From the NCBI RefSeq assembly GCF_008728515.1, contig NC_044986.1, positions 53,990,855 through 54,054,854 on the forward strand: DNA of 64,000 bases, read 5' to 3'. The DNA comes from Papio anubis (Eukaryota; Chordata; Mammalia; Primates; Cercopithecidae). Each line of letters starts with the position of its first letter. The stretch's first letter is position 1. The translations under genes and the position numbers were made by a program. Positions 1-11,772 of this stretch are shown here, in pieces. Below the pieces are notes generated by a model. The model saw nothing but the letters and a program-made list of their open reading frames with translations. It was not told where the DNA came from and did not search any database.

Positions 1-1000
1 TTTGTTACATGGGTAAATTGCATGTCACAGGGGTTTGGCATACAGATTTTTATCCACCCAGGTAACGAGCATAGTACCTGATAGGTGGATTTTTGATCCT
101 TGTCTTCCTGCCACCCTCCACCCGGTGTCTATCATTTCCCTCTTTGTGTCCATGTGTACTCAATGTTTAGCTCCCACTTACAAGTGACAACATGCAGTAT
201 TTGGTTTTTGATTTTTGGTTTTTCTATTTTCCATTTTTCTGTTAATTCACTTAAGATATGGCCTTCAGCTACATCCATATTGCCACGAAGGGCATGATTT
301 TGCTCTTTGTTTTAGTAGTGTAATATTCTATATGTACCATGTTTTCTTTTCTTTTTCTTTTTTTTTGAGATGGGGTCTTCCTCTGTCGCCCAGGTTAGAG
401 TGCAGTGGCTCAATCTCAGCTCACCGCAACCCCTGCCTCCTGGGTTCAAGCAATTCTCCAGCCTTAGCCTCCTGTTCCTGAGTAGCTGGGCAAATTTTTT
501 TTTTCTTTTTCTGTAGTTTTGTAGAGATGAGGTTTCACCACGCTGGCCAGACTGGTCTTGAACTCCTGACCTCAGGTGATCTGCCAGTCTCAGCCTCCCA
601 AAGTGCTGAGATTACAGGCATGAGCCACCATGCCTGGCCACCATGTTTTCTTTATCCAGTTCACTGTTGATGGGCATTTAGGTTGATTCCATGTCTCTGC
701 TGTTATTCATACTATTTTTCATAAGGCTATTCTATCCCCATTTAATTGCCTTGTCACTTTTGATGAAAATCAGTTGACAAATATGTGTGGATCTATTACT
801 AGCCTCTCTATTCTGTTTGACTTACCTATATGTCTATCCACATGCCCATACAAGATTGTCTCCATTACTGTAACTTATAAAGTCTTGAAATCGGGTAATG
901 TAGGTCCTCCAATTCTGTTCAACTCTAACAAAACTGTCTTTGGTATAGTTGTAATTTTAACTCTAGTTGCCAATGCATTTTATATTACATTAAGCTCATA
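1..1000 (-). mobile_element. Old L1 3' fragment, interrupted by an Alu
   Basis: Read on the minus strand this is the 3' part of an L1: the 3' UTR and ORF2 C-terminal region (1-335), then, after an Alu, further ORF2 sequence (654 to about 1000). The + strand phrases 'ccatgtgtactcaatgttt' and 'gggcatttaggttgattcc' are typical of reverse-complemented L1. No open reading frame survives. Divergence suggests an older L1P or L1M subfamily. The element enters from the left edge, so its 3' end lies outside the window. The right boundary is approximate because similarity fades after about 985. Confidence 0.8.
350..639 (-). mobile_element. AluS/J-type SINE with internal deletion
   Basis: A reverse-complement Alu with its T-rich tail at 345-367 and its 5' end at 'catgcctggcc'. 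It is flanked by a perfect 14-bp target-site duplication, accatgttttcttt, at 336-349 and 640-653, so it inserted into the surrounding L1 fragment. Around 490 the segment between 'tagctgggc' and the 'aatttttt' stretch is shortened by about 30-35 bp, removing part of the right monomer. Subfamily is uncertain. Confidence 0.92.
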
Positions 1001-1030
1001 TATATTAACCTTTACTTTGATGTTTTCATT

Positions 1031-2108
1031 GGATTAAATCAATATATATAAAGATGCATAGGAAGAGACACAGCACCCTCTTTTGGGTCTGCAGAATTAT
1101 CCATTTATATTTACTTTTCTTGGCATAGCTAAGCCCTTCAGTAGCTTAACTGCTTATGGCTTATGTATTATGGTTCCATATCATTGCCCTACATATGAAA
1201 CTACTATCACATAAGACTTTCACTTGTGCTCATTCACAATGAATCTCTGCATTGTAATTGTATTGCCTGTCCCTGTAATCTCTCAAAACTCAATCTCCAG
1301 GTGCTTAAACATTTGAGTTCCTTTAAACTCAGCCTACCTGCTGTCAGTGCCTATTTCCCAATCTTAAAAACAGCATCTGAGGTCTAACCTCGCCAGAGCT
1401 CAGATGCTGAATAATCACCTTTATGACAGTACAAATGTCACTGTACATTTTGATGGCACTCTCACTGTGTCAGGACAAATCAAATTTCTCATCTGCTCCC
1501 ACTGGAAACTCCCCTTCTTCCTTATTGATTCATAACTTATATTTGCTATTATGAAGCCTCCCTTCTATACATCATTATATGTATTTTCTCAAGGTAAATC
1601 ATTATGGATGGTTTGCATTCATTCCCAATTTTTTTAATAAAATAAAGGCCAAAAGAGCAAAAGGATGGTTGAATCTGGGTGCTCTGTTTTGAATGGTATA
1701 TATATTCAATTATTTCCAAGGAATGAGATAAACCAAGAAAAGTGCAAATTAAGAGCAGAGGGAGAAGAGGAGGAGGAATATCTTTACTCTGGAACTAACA
1801 AGAATGAGATGACAGTCAAAAGAGCAGAAATCCAGGTAAACGTGAAGAGTCTCACTTGCATATTTTGACTACCAGAAGCCTCTTCCACAGCCTTTTCTCA
1901 ACTGCCAAAGTACTATTGTTATTTGCCAGTACTCTAATGCAATTGAACCTAGATCTGAAACCTTACGACCCAGCCTCAGTAACCTCTGGTGTAACTGCAC
2001 AGGTCGCCACTTCCATTTTATTCTGCACATCTACCAGACCTTACATTAATGTCCATGTCCTTAAAAATGTAGAGGGTGTGACTCATAGCAGAAAAGATAA
2101 AGAAGAAA
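1031..2108. other. Unassigned unique-looking sequence
   Basis: About 1.1 kb of AT-rich sequence in which I recognise no gene, RNA or repeat. The short open frames at 1665-1868 and 1856-2185 lack any recognisable domain and have no codon structure that sets them apart from noise. Confidence 0.5.
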
Positions 2109-2194
2109 TATATATAGAGAGAAGAAATACATATAGAGTCTATATTTCTCTCTATATATATATAGATAAATCTCAATCTCAATGATTGAGATTT
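2109..2194. repeat. Two adjacent hairpin-forming inverted repeats
   Basis: First hairpin: the arm tatatatagagagaagaaata (about 2109-2129) pairs with tatttctctctatatatata (about 2143-2163) apart from a 3-base bulge. Second hairpin: aaatctcaatc (2168-2178) pairs exactly with gattgagattt (2184-2194) across a 5-base loop. The second is followed at once by atttgcat, the reverse complement of the octamer motif. Simple AT/GA richness explains the first; the second is a clean 11-bp stem. Confidence 0.7.
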
Positions 2195-2524
2195 GCATAT
2201 AAATGTTTAATTCTAACTAAAATTTAAGAAAAATTTCCTAGAGTGAAGAACTTACTGTCCTTACCTATGAAAAGTAAAACCCATTTCAATTTTTTAGATT
2301 AAACTGTTTTTATTTTAAAAATTGTCCACCAATCGTTTCTCTTTTTTATTTTGCTCCACATGCTTAGAAGAACAAACTTGTTGAAATAACCTTTCAAAAA
2401 TAAAAGGATTAATCAGCAAAGGAGCATTTTATTAATTGTATTACATAGGAAATTAAATGAGATTTCAAGTTCCATTCAGAATCTTCCAGACAAGCATGGT
2501 TCTATTCCAGACTCCTGCTATAGA

Positions 2525-2575
2525 CAAAAATAAATAAATAAATAAATAAGTAAATAAATAAATAAATAAATAAAC
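2525..2575. repeat. (AAAT)n microsatellite
   Basis: About twelve units of aaat/aata with a single interruption ('aataagtaaata'). Probably a length-variable site. No Alu or L1 body adjoins it, so it is not an obvious retroposon tail. Confidence 0.9.
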
Positions 2576-2579
2576 TAAA

Positions 2580-3800
2580 TGTATGGGGCCTTCTACCTTG
2601 TACCAGTAGACTAGTTTTCGAAGTTATTGTCTTAGTCCCAGGGATAGTTAGTAATAATACACTTCAGATTGCCTATATGTACATCTATGCTCTATCCTAA
2701 ATAATGTAAAAATAAAGTACCTACATCCAGCACTCACTCTGCCAGGCTGTCTTAGTTGACAGGAAAAATTTTCTTCATTATCTTCACTATAAATGGTCTT
2801 ACATGCTAAATAACACCTACTTTGAATGCAAAACAGCAGTCATTCCAAATTTAGCTTTGAAAGTTAAAGATATTGTGGCATGACTCATTTCTGATCATAA
2901 CAGCTCATAAAACTGATGAATAAATGCATTTTTGGGGCAAAGGAAGGACATAAAGCCACCTAAATATATACTAGAAATTTTGTACCTAGAAATGAAAGCT
3001 GGGTGATTTTTTTCATTAGCCCTTCATTGTTACTAAAGGAGAAAATCAATAACAAATGTATTCGGCCAACTGAAAGGCAATTTGACACAATTTCATGTGG
3101 GATTTCACTTTCATAGTTTTTCATCCCTTCCCCTCAAAACTTTTAATAAAAAAACATGATATGCTCAAATTCAAGACAAATATAAAGCCTGAAATCATTT
3201 CAGCCTTTGAAGAACATTGAATGAATTCACTGCTTTACAGCTGGAAATTTTCCTTACTAAAAATACTATTTTCTTCAAACCATAGGCAGTTTATAGGGCA
3301 GCAGATTATTGACATGCCTCAAAGCTGTCCGTGTGTGGGGTTCTGTTGGTAAATAACTTCAGAGTGCTCAACTGAGTGTTATGACCATTTACAGTCTGGT
3401 TTTATGTCTATTAAAAGACAAAGACACTAACACAGGAGGAATCAGTGTCCTCTTGATTTACTTGTATTATTATCAGGAGTCTCCAAAGATACTCAAAGAA
3501 CTAGATGAAAACTAAAATTGCTCAGTCAATTATCAGTCAGTGGGTAATAATTTCACTTCAGGTGTGCTTTCTGTGAGTGGGTCAGGGTTTATTTACAAAG
3601 TATAGCATATTTTCTGTCAGTATTCCCATATTAAAAAGTCTTGCATACCCATGTTCCATTTCTAAACCAAGCTATAAACTATAAATGGTCAAGCCAGTTC
3701 ATAGTTTAAAAAAAAAAAAAAAAGTCATTTTAACATAGATGACTAAAAAAAAAAAAAATTGTTCACTTGAGAGTTTGAATGAAGAGACAGAACAGATTTT
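2580..3800. other. Unassigned sequence with two short A runs
   Basis: No gene or recognisable repeat. It contains a 15- to 16-base A run near 3709-3723 and another near 3747-3758. These are only 24 bp apart and could be remnants of retroposon tails, but no body is recognisable upstream. Confidence 0.45.
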
Positions 3801-3996
3801 ATAATGAGAAACATCAGTATTCTCCTCAGTCTCAATGCCAACAATTCCACTCCTCAGAGGTTAATGCTTTTGACCATTTCTGTGTTCACTTATGGTAGTC
3901 ACCTCCAAAACAGTAAACAAATGCTTATTTTTCCTTTTTCTTTTTGTTTACTTTCAGCAAACTCGATTTACTCTCTACTATTTTTTAAAAACTAAG

Positions 3997-4260
3997 TTTT
4001 TTTTTTTTTTTTTTTTAAACGAAGTCTCGCTCTGTCGCCCAGGCTGGAGTGCAGTGGCCGGATCTCAGCTCACTGCAAGCTCCGCCTCCTGGGTTCACGC
4101 CATTCTCCTGCCTCAGCCTCCCGAGTAGCTGGGACTACAGGCGCCCGCCACCTCGCTCGGCTAATTTTTTGTATTTTTTTGTAATTTTTGTAATTTTTTG
4201 TGTTAGCCAGCATGGTCTCGATCTCCTGACCTCGTGAGGCTTGAGCCACCGCGCCCGGCC
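3997..4260 (-). mobile_element. AluYR-type (Old World monkey) SINE with deletions
   Basis: Reverse-complement Alu with a T tail at 3997-4016. It is flanked by the 10-bp duplication aaaaactaag at 3987-3996 and 4261-4270. 'gtggccggatctcagctcac' and 'gaggcttgagccaccgcg' are diagnostic of the AluYR lineage of cercopithecoid monkeys as I know it. Two internal changes stand out: the 'gtagagacggggtttcaccg' block is replaced by repeated 'ttttttgtaattt' sequence, and about 35-40 bp is missing between 'acctcgtga' and 'ggcttgagcc' near the 5' end. Confidence 0.9.
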
Positions 4261-4270
4261 AAAAACTAAG

Positions 4271-4893
4271 ATTTTTTTAATTATACCTTTTTCTTCCTTT
4301 CAATTTTTGAGAGATAAAATTTTTAGCTTTTCTATTGGTTGTCTTAGTAAAGTTCAATAATATACCTAAAATTCTATATATTTTGCTATCAACTTTAAAT
4401 AATAACTCAGAGGATCATTATGTAAAATATTATTCAATTATTTTCTTTCTACCTGTTTTCCCAATTTTGATCTTCCAATTTCTGACCTTTTCTCTATTTT
4501 TACATTATTAACATTAATAGCATATACATTTTATTTTGTAAATATAATTACATAATTCATGTTTTGACTATAGGTTAATTGCAAAACTTTGAAAAAAAAT
4601 AAACAGGTTACATTGGCATGTCTGTATAATGATTGGTTCCTAGGGGAAAGATCAAGTCGATTATTCCTGGAAGCTATAGAAAAACAACTGGTTTTGTTTA
4701 CTCTTAGCTGAATGGCAAAGTTAATTGGGTTGTGTCTAATGGAAGGGATTTGTTGCCTAAGAGGCTAACTTTACCATGAAGAGCAGTAGGCTAGCTGATA
4801 GACTGTGCTCTACAATTCCAGGTGTTAAAATGAGAAGTGTTTCAGTCTGCAATGTCAACATTCATGCTAGTGTTCTCCTTTAATTACTTAAAA
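4271..4893. other. Unassigned AT-rich sequence
   Basis: About 620 bp with no recognisable gene or repeat. Confidence 0.45.
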
Positions 4894-5072
4894 CAGTGGT
4901 TTTCAATGTGTGGTCACCAGACCACTAGACGCAGCATCAACTTCTTAGAGTTGTAAATTCTTAGAGTTGTAAATTCTTGTTGTCTACCCAGAACGACTAA
5001 ATCAGAAACCCAGCAATCTGTTTTAACAAGATTGCAGGTAATTCTAATGCAGGCTAAGCCTTGAGAATCACT
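4894..5072 (+). mobile_element. MER5A-type non-autonomous hAT DNA transposon
   Basis: Begins cagtggttttcaatgtg and ends ccttgagaatcact, the terminal sequences of the MER5 group (hAT-Charlie). The flanks acttaaaa (4886-4893) and acttgaaa (5073-5080) match at 7 of 8 bases, as expected of the 8-bp target duplication made by hAT transposases. An internal 16-bp tandem duplication, cttagagttgtaaatt, lies at 4944-4975. Non-coding. Confidence 0.85.
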
Positions 5073-5080
5073 ACTTGAAA

Positions 5081-6282
5081 GGAGATCTCTAGGGTTTTGC
5101 AAGGGCTCCAAATGGCATGTGACATGCAGAAATAGGATAAAAGGAATAAGGCCTGATTGAAACAGGTGGTCTAGAGCTTTAATTACCAATGCTCCCCTTT
5201 TGAGCCCCCCCTTCACTCTTGCCTTTAAAACCACATTGCTCGAAACTCGAGTCTTTTGTCGGGCTCCTGACAATGATGTCCTGGTAAATGTTTAACAATC
5301 AGCTATTGGAGGACTGGCGGTAAGGGCAGTGAGATTTGTCCACCAGCATGGCCAATTTCAAGCTACCACCATGACATCTCTGTACTCGCAGTTGGGAAAA
5401 GATGAGCACAACTGTGGCAGCTGGCTCCACCACACCATGGGCTCCCAAGGAAAACTCATTCTCATGCAGCACGAGTGGGCCTGTTTTCAGCCCTGTTTCT
5501 TCCACTGACATGCCTTCATAAGCTTTCTCTCTTCCAGAAATTCTGTTGCAATCTCTTTCAACTGTTGACCCTTTATCATTCAGTTTTATCACCTTTTATG
5601 TTTACTAGCATTCCACTGCAGTTTTAAATGCATGTGTTCAGTCTACCACCTTAAAACAGAACCCCAAAGACATATTAGTAGCCAAAGTATAAACTAAAAA
5701 TAACATAAACCAATATACAGCTTATGTTTGGTATGAAAATTTCATAGGGATAATTAGAAAAACATTTCCAACTTTTTTTTTTGCCCCTGTAGAGTCAGCA
5801 GGAAAAGAGAACTCGCCCCACAGTGGTTAAGATGTTCATAAGAATATAATTTGTAATTTGGGCCTAAATTGAGAAAAGATATGCCATTTAGGAAAGTCTA
5901 GGTTAGACCACAATGACAAATGACCTCAATATCTCAGTGGTTTACAACCAAAATTTATTTCTGACTCATGCAACACGCTCACGTGGATAGGCTGTAGCTC
6001 TGTTACATGTCATCTTCACTCTGGAACCCAAACTTTGGTTATGGCAGAGGGAAAATAACTTGGGGTCACATGCTGGCTCTTAAACCTTTTGTTCAGATGT
6101 GACATATATGGTGACACATGTCACCTCTATTCACATTTCATTGGTCAGAGTAAGTCACACAGGAAAATCTAATGCCATAATCCTTACCCAGAAGGGAAAG
6201 CAAATAAATGAATACTAATCAGTCTAACACACTTGGAGTAATGAGAATAATACCTTCCAGTAGATCTCACTTCATGAAATTT
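5081..6282. other. Unassigned sequence with a probable ancient repeat
   Basis: 5090-5600 is relatively GC-rich with two minus-strand open frames (5273-4914 and 5592-5299) that match nothing I know. 5905-6190 ('caatatctcagtggtttac', 'tttcattggtcagag') reads like a degraded common mammalian repeat, but I cannot name the family with confidence. Confidence 0.35.
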
Positions 6283-6400
6283 ATTGCATTTTCTACATAT
6301 ATTACTTCATTTTGTCCTTACAAAAGTTTGTGATATAAGAAAGGCAGTAGTCATCCTATCCATTTACATTCACATAACTGAAAAAAAAGAGCTCAGTATT
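6283..6400 (-). mobile_element. MIR SINE fragment (diverged)
   Basis: 'ttcattttgtccttacaaaa' followed by 'catcctatccatttacat' and 'cataactga' follows the order of the 3' half of MIR in reverse complement (internal-lability segment to core). Heavily diverged. Confidence 0.5.
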
Positions 6401-6419
6401 TGAAGAATTTACTTTCACT

Positions 6420-7427
6420 TAGAATTGTCTAAAAATGGTCCAAGTTCCTTGGCTAACACTGAGTTCCCCATCATTGGGAAGAGCCAAACAGAAGTTATAC
6501 AACTTCATGCCAATGCTGAAGAGGAGATATAAGGATCCTATAGGTGACTAACAAGATGACCTTTAAGATCTCCTTTATCCAGGAGATTCTATGGTTCTAC
6601 AAGTCATCCAAGTTCACAAAGCTCTTAAGTGGCTGGCCTGTGGCAAATTAACATGTATACAGAAAGAGGGAAACAAAGCCCAGTGTAATTCAGTGATGTT
6701 GAATTCAGGTTTTTTTGTTCTGACAGATAAATGTTTGAAAAAGTTCTGTCACATATCAGTTCTTAATCAGTATGCATCAAATGTCTGTTGTTGGTTTGGT
6801 GACAAAAATGCTATGAATTATTGCTGTGTATTATCAAACTTTCCAAACACTGTGTCTGCTGCACTGATGTGGTTCTGAGTAAAATACAGGGAAATGGGCA
6901 CCAGCCTGTCTATCAGTCCCCCAGACACAAACAGTCTCTTGACTAGAATGATAAACAAACAAATGTTCCACTAGAGAGCACAAAACAAGTAGAATTATAT
7001 GTCATTACTTAGGAAAGATTGTCCTTGAACAGATGAGTTGCACGGAGGTCTTGCATTTTAAAGATACTTTTAAGACTTTATAAATAAATAATCTATCTGC
7101 TGATCTGCTGATGACTCTCTTTCCTCCCTTTATTCTCCCATGAGGTTTTGGCTTTATTAACACTGATTCTAAAGTGCTGTGATTATAATATGGTTATTTG
7201 ATATAGTGATCTGAATATACCACTTGTCAAATGAAAATGTAGCACTGATATAAAAATAGAAAAAAAACTAATTTTACTATTTTAAGCACTTTACTGAAAA
7301 TAAAAGACCCATCATTTTTACCTAATCACTTATTATCAGAGTTCAGTCAACATAAAAAACATGCAAAGAATGATCTGCTTATTGTAAATGCATTCATTCA
7401 TCATTATCTGTTTCATGGTTTGGGACC
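6420..7427. other. Unassigned sequence
   Basis: About 1 kb without a recognisable gene or repeat. The open frame at 6591-6878 has no known domain. Confidence 0.4.
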
Positions 7428-7943
7428 TGTGATTTCTAATATTGAGTGTCAATTTGATTGGATTGAAGGAGGCAAAGTATTGTTCCTGGGCGTGTCTGTG
7501 AGGATGTTGCTAAAGGAGATTAACATTTGAGTCAGTGGACTGGGAAAGACAGACCCACCCTCAATCTGGCTGGCCACAATCCGATCAGCTGCCAGCGAGG
7601 CTAGGATAAAAGCAGGGAGAGGAACATGGAAGGATTAGACCGTCTGAGTCTTTTGACCTCCATCTTTCTCCCGTGCTGGATGCTTCCTGCCCTCAAACAC
7701 AGGACTCCAAGTTCTTCAGCTTTTGAACTCTTGGACCTTCAACCACAGACTGAAAGCTGCACTGTCGGCTTCCCTGCTCTTGAGGTTTTGGAACTCAGAC
7801 TGGCTTCCTTGCTCCTCAGCTTACAGATGGCCTGTTGGGGGACTTCATCTTGTAATCCTGTAAGTCAATACTCCTTAATAAACTCCCCGTTATATATACA
7901 TCTATCCTATTAGTTCTATCCCTCTAGAGAACACAACTGACAT
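7428..7943 (+). mobile_element. Old solitary LTR (ERVL/MaLR-like)
   Basis: Starts near 'tgtgatttctaatattgag' and ends '...ctctagagaacacaactgaca'. The internal order 'gagtgtcaatttgattgg', 'gtgtctgtgaggatgttgc', 'cccgtgctggatgcttcctg', 'cttaataaactccc' is that of a familiar mammalian LTR type. An AATAAA polyadenylation signal sits near 7877 and 'tcctattagttctatccct' close to the 3' end. No viral coding sequence adjoins it, so it is a solo LTR. The frame at 7626-7913 lies inside it and is not a gene. Subfamily not assigned. Confidence 0.75.
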
Positions 7944-9234
7944 AGGACCAAATATTTGATAAAAATTTTTGTGAAAAATTAAAACGACATTCTCATCTTC
8001 CAAGAACAAATAAAGATTCAGCATTCAGAAACACAAGATTCAACATCTCCTCAGGATGTTGGCTTAGTTGATCCAGAGGACCCTGGTGACAACAAGCACC
8101 ACAGTGTCAGCAAATGAAATTCTTTTCAAGCTGGTCCTTAGCCAGTGACCCAGTAAATTACCTTCTTCAAACTCAATGTTAAGTGAGGCCAACCATTTAA
8201 AAATGATTTACGTTTTGGCTCCCAGGAAGTCAGAAGTCATGAATGGTACCAAACTGAACAGGCTGTCCAGAATGCATCATCTCTGCTAATATTCCCCTGT
8301 TATTTCTCCAAGTTATTTTCCAAAGACATGAACTTTGACCTGATTCTGCACATAGTTTGGATATGGCCAATACCAGCACCTTCCTGGGAAACACTCATGT
8401 CCCACTGTACAAGTATAACCAATTAGGAAACATAAATATGTATCATTCTGCTTTACTCTGCTCCCAGGAAACAGTTCTGAATCCCAGAGTGGTGCCTTTC
8501 CTAATGTAGTAGCTGCTGAGGTGCATGGACCCATGAGAGGTGCCTCAATGCTCAGACACAAAAAAATTACTCTATGGTTGAAATCAATCTAGTTTCTGCA
8601 GAAGCCACTGGTGATTTTTCTGGTGAGGTTTAAAATTCCATTTTATTGTATTTGACACATCCAAGCTCAAATAAACAGGACAAGGAGAAGATTCATACCT
8701 CACAAGGAATAGGTCATATATTTTTAAAAGCTTAGATGACTCAGACGTGCTTCTTCCAAAATCAGTGTTTTAAAAAGAGGGAAAAAATATAAAGCTAATT
8801 TTACCGGGTAAAAATATTCCATATTTAATGCTTTAAAAAATAATGAACTCTTTTATTATAAAAGTGTATGTTTATAGGTTTCAGACTGTTTTCCAGGTTG
8901 ACCATTTACACAACTAGTTCTTGCTTCCACAAGATTATATCATGTAAATATTCCTCTCTAAACCAAATAGACCACTTTTATATTCTAGTGTGTTAAGAAA
9001 TATGAAGCAAGGACTTTTTTACTAATACTATTTGACTTAGGTGATTTTCTTTGATGTCTACTTACATAATTAAATTAGAAATTCTCACTCAGTCTTGATT
9101 TTCTGCTCTCCCTACAGATTAGCAGCAGCTCATTTTTTAAGTATTTAGAGATATGTATTTCTGCGATACTAGAATAAATCAATGAACAGAAGCAAGCCTA
9201 GAGAAAAGCAAGGTTGCATGAATATGTCTTTCTG
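7944..9234. other. Unassigned sequence
   Basis: About 1.3 kb with no recognisable gene or repeat. The 82-aa minus-strand open frame at 8561-8313 shows no domain I recognise. Confidence 0.4.
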
Positions 9235-9433
9235 CATTTAAATCCCCAGTCTGACATTGCCTTGTTTGGTGCCCATCGTGAAACCACTTAATCTCTCTGG
9301 GCCTCAGTTGCTTACTGTCAAAATGTTGATTACAATAATACCTGCCTCTTACGGTTGTTTTGAGGTTTAAATGAGATAATATGTATAATGTGCTTAGAGC
9401 AGAGCTTGATGCCATGTAAGTATTTGTTATATA
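9235..9433 (+). mobile_element. MIR SINE
   Basis: Sense-strand MIR: 'ctctctgggcctcagttgct', 'caataatacctgcctctta', 'ggttgttttgaggtttaaat' and 'gtgcttagagcagagcttg' follow the consensus order through to the 3' end. The minus-strand open frame at 9466-9179 is its antisense and not a gene. Confidence 0.85.
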
Positions 9434-9567
9434 ATCAAAACAAATACAATAGAAAGCTATGATCAAGATATATAAATAAGAATTTTATATATTCATTCAA
9501 CTTCTATTCAAACGGTATTTAATAATTATCATTTTTACCTCTTTTAAGATCTGCAAAATTTGCTTTC

Positions 9568-9757
9568 TCCACAAATTTTTAACTGTGTGAGCTTGGACAG
9601 GTTATGTAAAATATATATATGTCAGTTTCTTCATCTGTAAAATGGAAATAATAAACAGTATATACATTATAGAATTATATGTAATAAAATTATACTAGTA
9701 AAATGTCTAATAAAGTGTTTATCATATAGTGAAAGCTCAGCATATGTTAATTAATAT
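9568..9757 (+). mobile_element. MIR SINE, second copy
   Basis: 'tgtgtgagcttggacagg', 'cagtttcttcatctgtaaaa' and 'atagtgaaagctcagcatat' match the MIR core and 3' half in order. Same orientation as the copy about 130 bp upstream but more AT-enriched. Confidence 0.8.
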
Positions 9758-11269
9758 TAATATTCTAAATCAATACCTGGATATGTAATAAATATGGTGT
9801 TTTATATTAGTGATGAGCAGATGGATCACCCAATAAGTGGTAGGGAGGCAACCATCATTTAAGAATGTAATATGTAATGTGATTAGACTTTTACACTACT
9901 TCTTACACCAAAATAAGAGCAAATGTCAAAATTAAGTCATTAAGCTACCTGTTGGAAATGTAGGTACATTTTTTTTTAATCACACCAAAGCACAAAGAAC
10001 CTGGAAACAATCATTTTAGGGATCAGGCCTTTTTGTGTAAAGTACCATATATCTGCAATCTAGAGAACTATATAGTTTCTGTTGCATATGTCAATTCTGC
10101 TATTCTAGCAATTCTGCTTTGCTAGCATCAAAGCAACTAAAGATAGTAAGTAAACGAATAGGTATGACTGTATTCTAGTGAAACTTTACAAAAATGTGCT
10201 GAAGGCCATTTTGGCTGTAGAGCTATAGTTTTTCATTCCCTATCTATTTTATTCAAGTGACCTAATCAAAACCTACACAAGATCCAGTAAAAATCATATT
10301 GGCTTACCAAGTTTGTCATATTATCTTGGGTCTAGACTCTACAGAATATCATGAAAAAGAAATCATGTGTTCTCTACCTTCAAGAACTTCATAATATAGT
10401 CAAACGAGTCCAAAATGATATAAAAAGTTATAAAGAAGTGCATAGATGTGTGTTTGAGATTATATATGGCTTGTAGTCAATTCAGATTATGCCAAAATTT
10501 GAAGAGAATTATAGGAAGTTCAACTGAAAGATTTCCCAGTGAGATAGTCATTCTATCTGTGACTCATTTTCCATGGGCACCAGCCAGTTTTTCTTCAAAA
10601 ATATGAAAGAACCTGAAGATTTAATGTTATTTTATAAATTAAATCAATTATATATGTAAATTATGATACATTTTATTCCATATATATTTTAAGAATTTCG
10701 TTTTTAAGAGCTCCAAACAGGAAACTAGGCTCTCTGGATATTCCTTATAAAATATCTGAGACAGAAGCATCCTAATCCCATTTGTTCATGTTTTTCTTAT
10801 CCCATAATCAGATAATATCTTTCATTTCTTTTGCCTTAACTAATTGGATGGTAAATTCATTTTCTGAAATGTAAGCCTGAGTTATCCCTCAATTAACTTG
10901 TTAAATTAAATATCAGCTGTGCCATCAAGGAACTCTTTCCTAGTAAACCATTAGGTTTTACACGCATTATTCAGTCTGTTCATTCTGGCATGACAAATGT
11001 AGTACTTTGTGCATCAAACTTTTATAAGCCATTTATTAACCTGCAGTCTAATTCAGCTTGAGAATATAAGTTTTGTCCATGGGGAAGAAGGAACCTCTGT
11101 GATGTGCATTTGAAGAATGGCAAACCACACTGTTTTGATACTTCCAGTTGCCATCTCAAGTTCTTTATAACCATCTCATTTAGATCTGCTATGAAGGTGT
11201 GGCTTGATGCAATCTCTAATTCCCACAGAAGTCTCTATTTTTTCCCACTGCAGAAGACATACGGTTATT
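9758..11269. other. Unassigned AT-rich sequence
   Basis: About 1.5 kb with no gene or repeat that I can support. Confidence 0.45.
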
Positions 11270-11704
11270 GACTCCAAATGTGATTCGCTATAGTCTTGCC
11301 ACACTGGGCTTCTTGGACCCCAAAATTCATTCCTGGGTCTTTGCATTTGCTGTTTTTTCTATCTGGAAAACTTTACCTGTGATTTTCTTTTTAGTGAGTC
11401 TTGTTAGTGAGTACTCTGCAGTTCTTAGTTAATCTTTAGTTCCTTGAAGTCATTTTCCCACATTACCTAATCTAAAGTTGAAATACGTGACCTCTATTGA
11501 TCATTATCAGCTCACCCTATTTGTTTTCATTACCATTATGTGGAGTTATCCTGTTTGTTGGTATATGTACGTGTCTATTTTATGACTCTCTTAAGCAAAA
11601 TGTAAGATCCATCCATGATAGCAAGTGTTCATGTTGTGCTGTTATTTGTTGCATTTCCAGCTCCCGCTCCTATGTCTGGCACACAGTAGGTCCTCAATAG
11701 TAGG
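11270..11704 (+). mobile_element. L2 LINE 3' fragment
   Basis: 'gtctttgcatttgctgtttt' plus 'ctatctggaaaactttacc' and, at the 3' end, 'gtctggcacacagtaggtcc' with 'tcaatag' are the conserved blocks of the L2 3' end, in order, sense strand. No reading frame remains; the open frame at 11497-11700 is incidental. Confidence 0.75.
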
Positions 11705-11772
11705 ATAATAAAGAGAAAGAAAAGGGGAAAGAAGAGAGAGAAATAAAGGAAAAAAGGTGAAAGAAAAAAAAC
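11703..11772. repeat. Purine-rich (GA/GAAA) low-complexity tract
   Basis: About 70 bp of almost uninterrupted A and G directly following the L2 3' end. Confidence 0.85.

Noticed and set aside
4914..5592. Two minus-strand frames (119 and 97 aa) that might be a small gene or processed pseudogene
   Set aside because: The first overlaps the MER5A element; neither resembles a known protein, and there is no poly(A) tail or target duplication suggesting retroposition.
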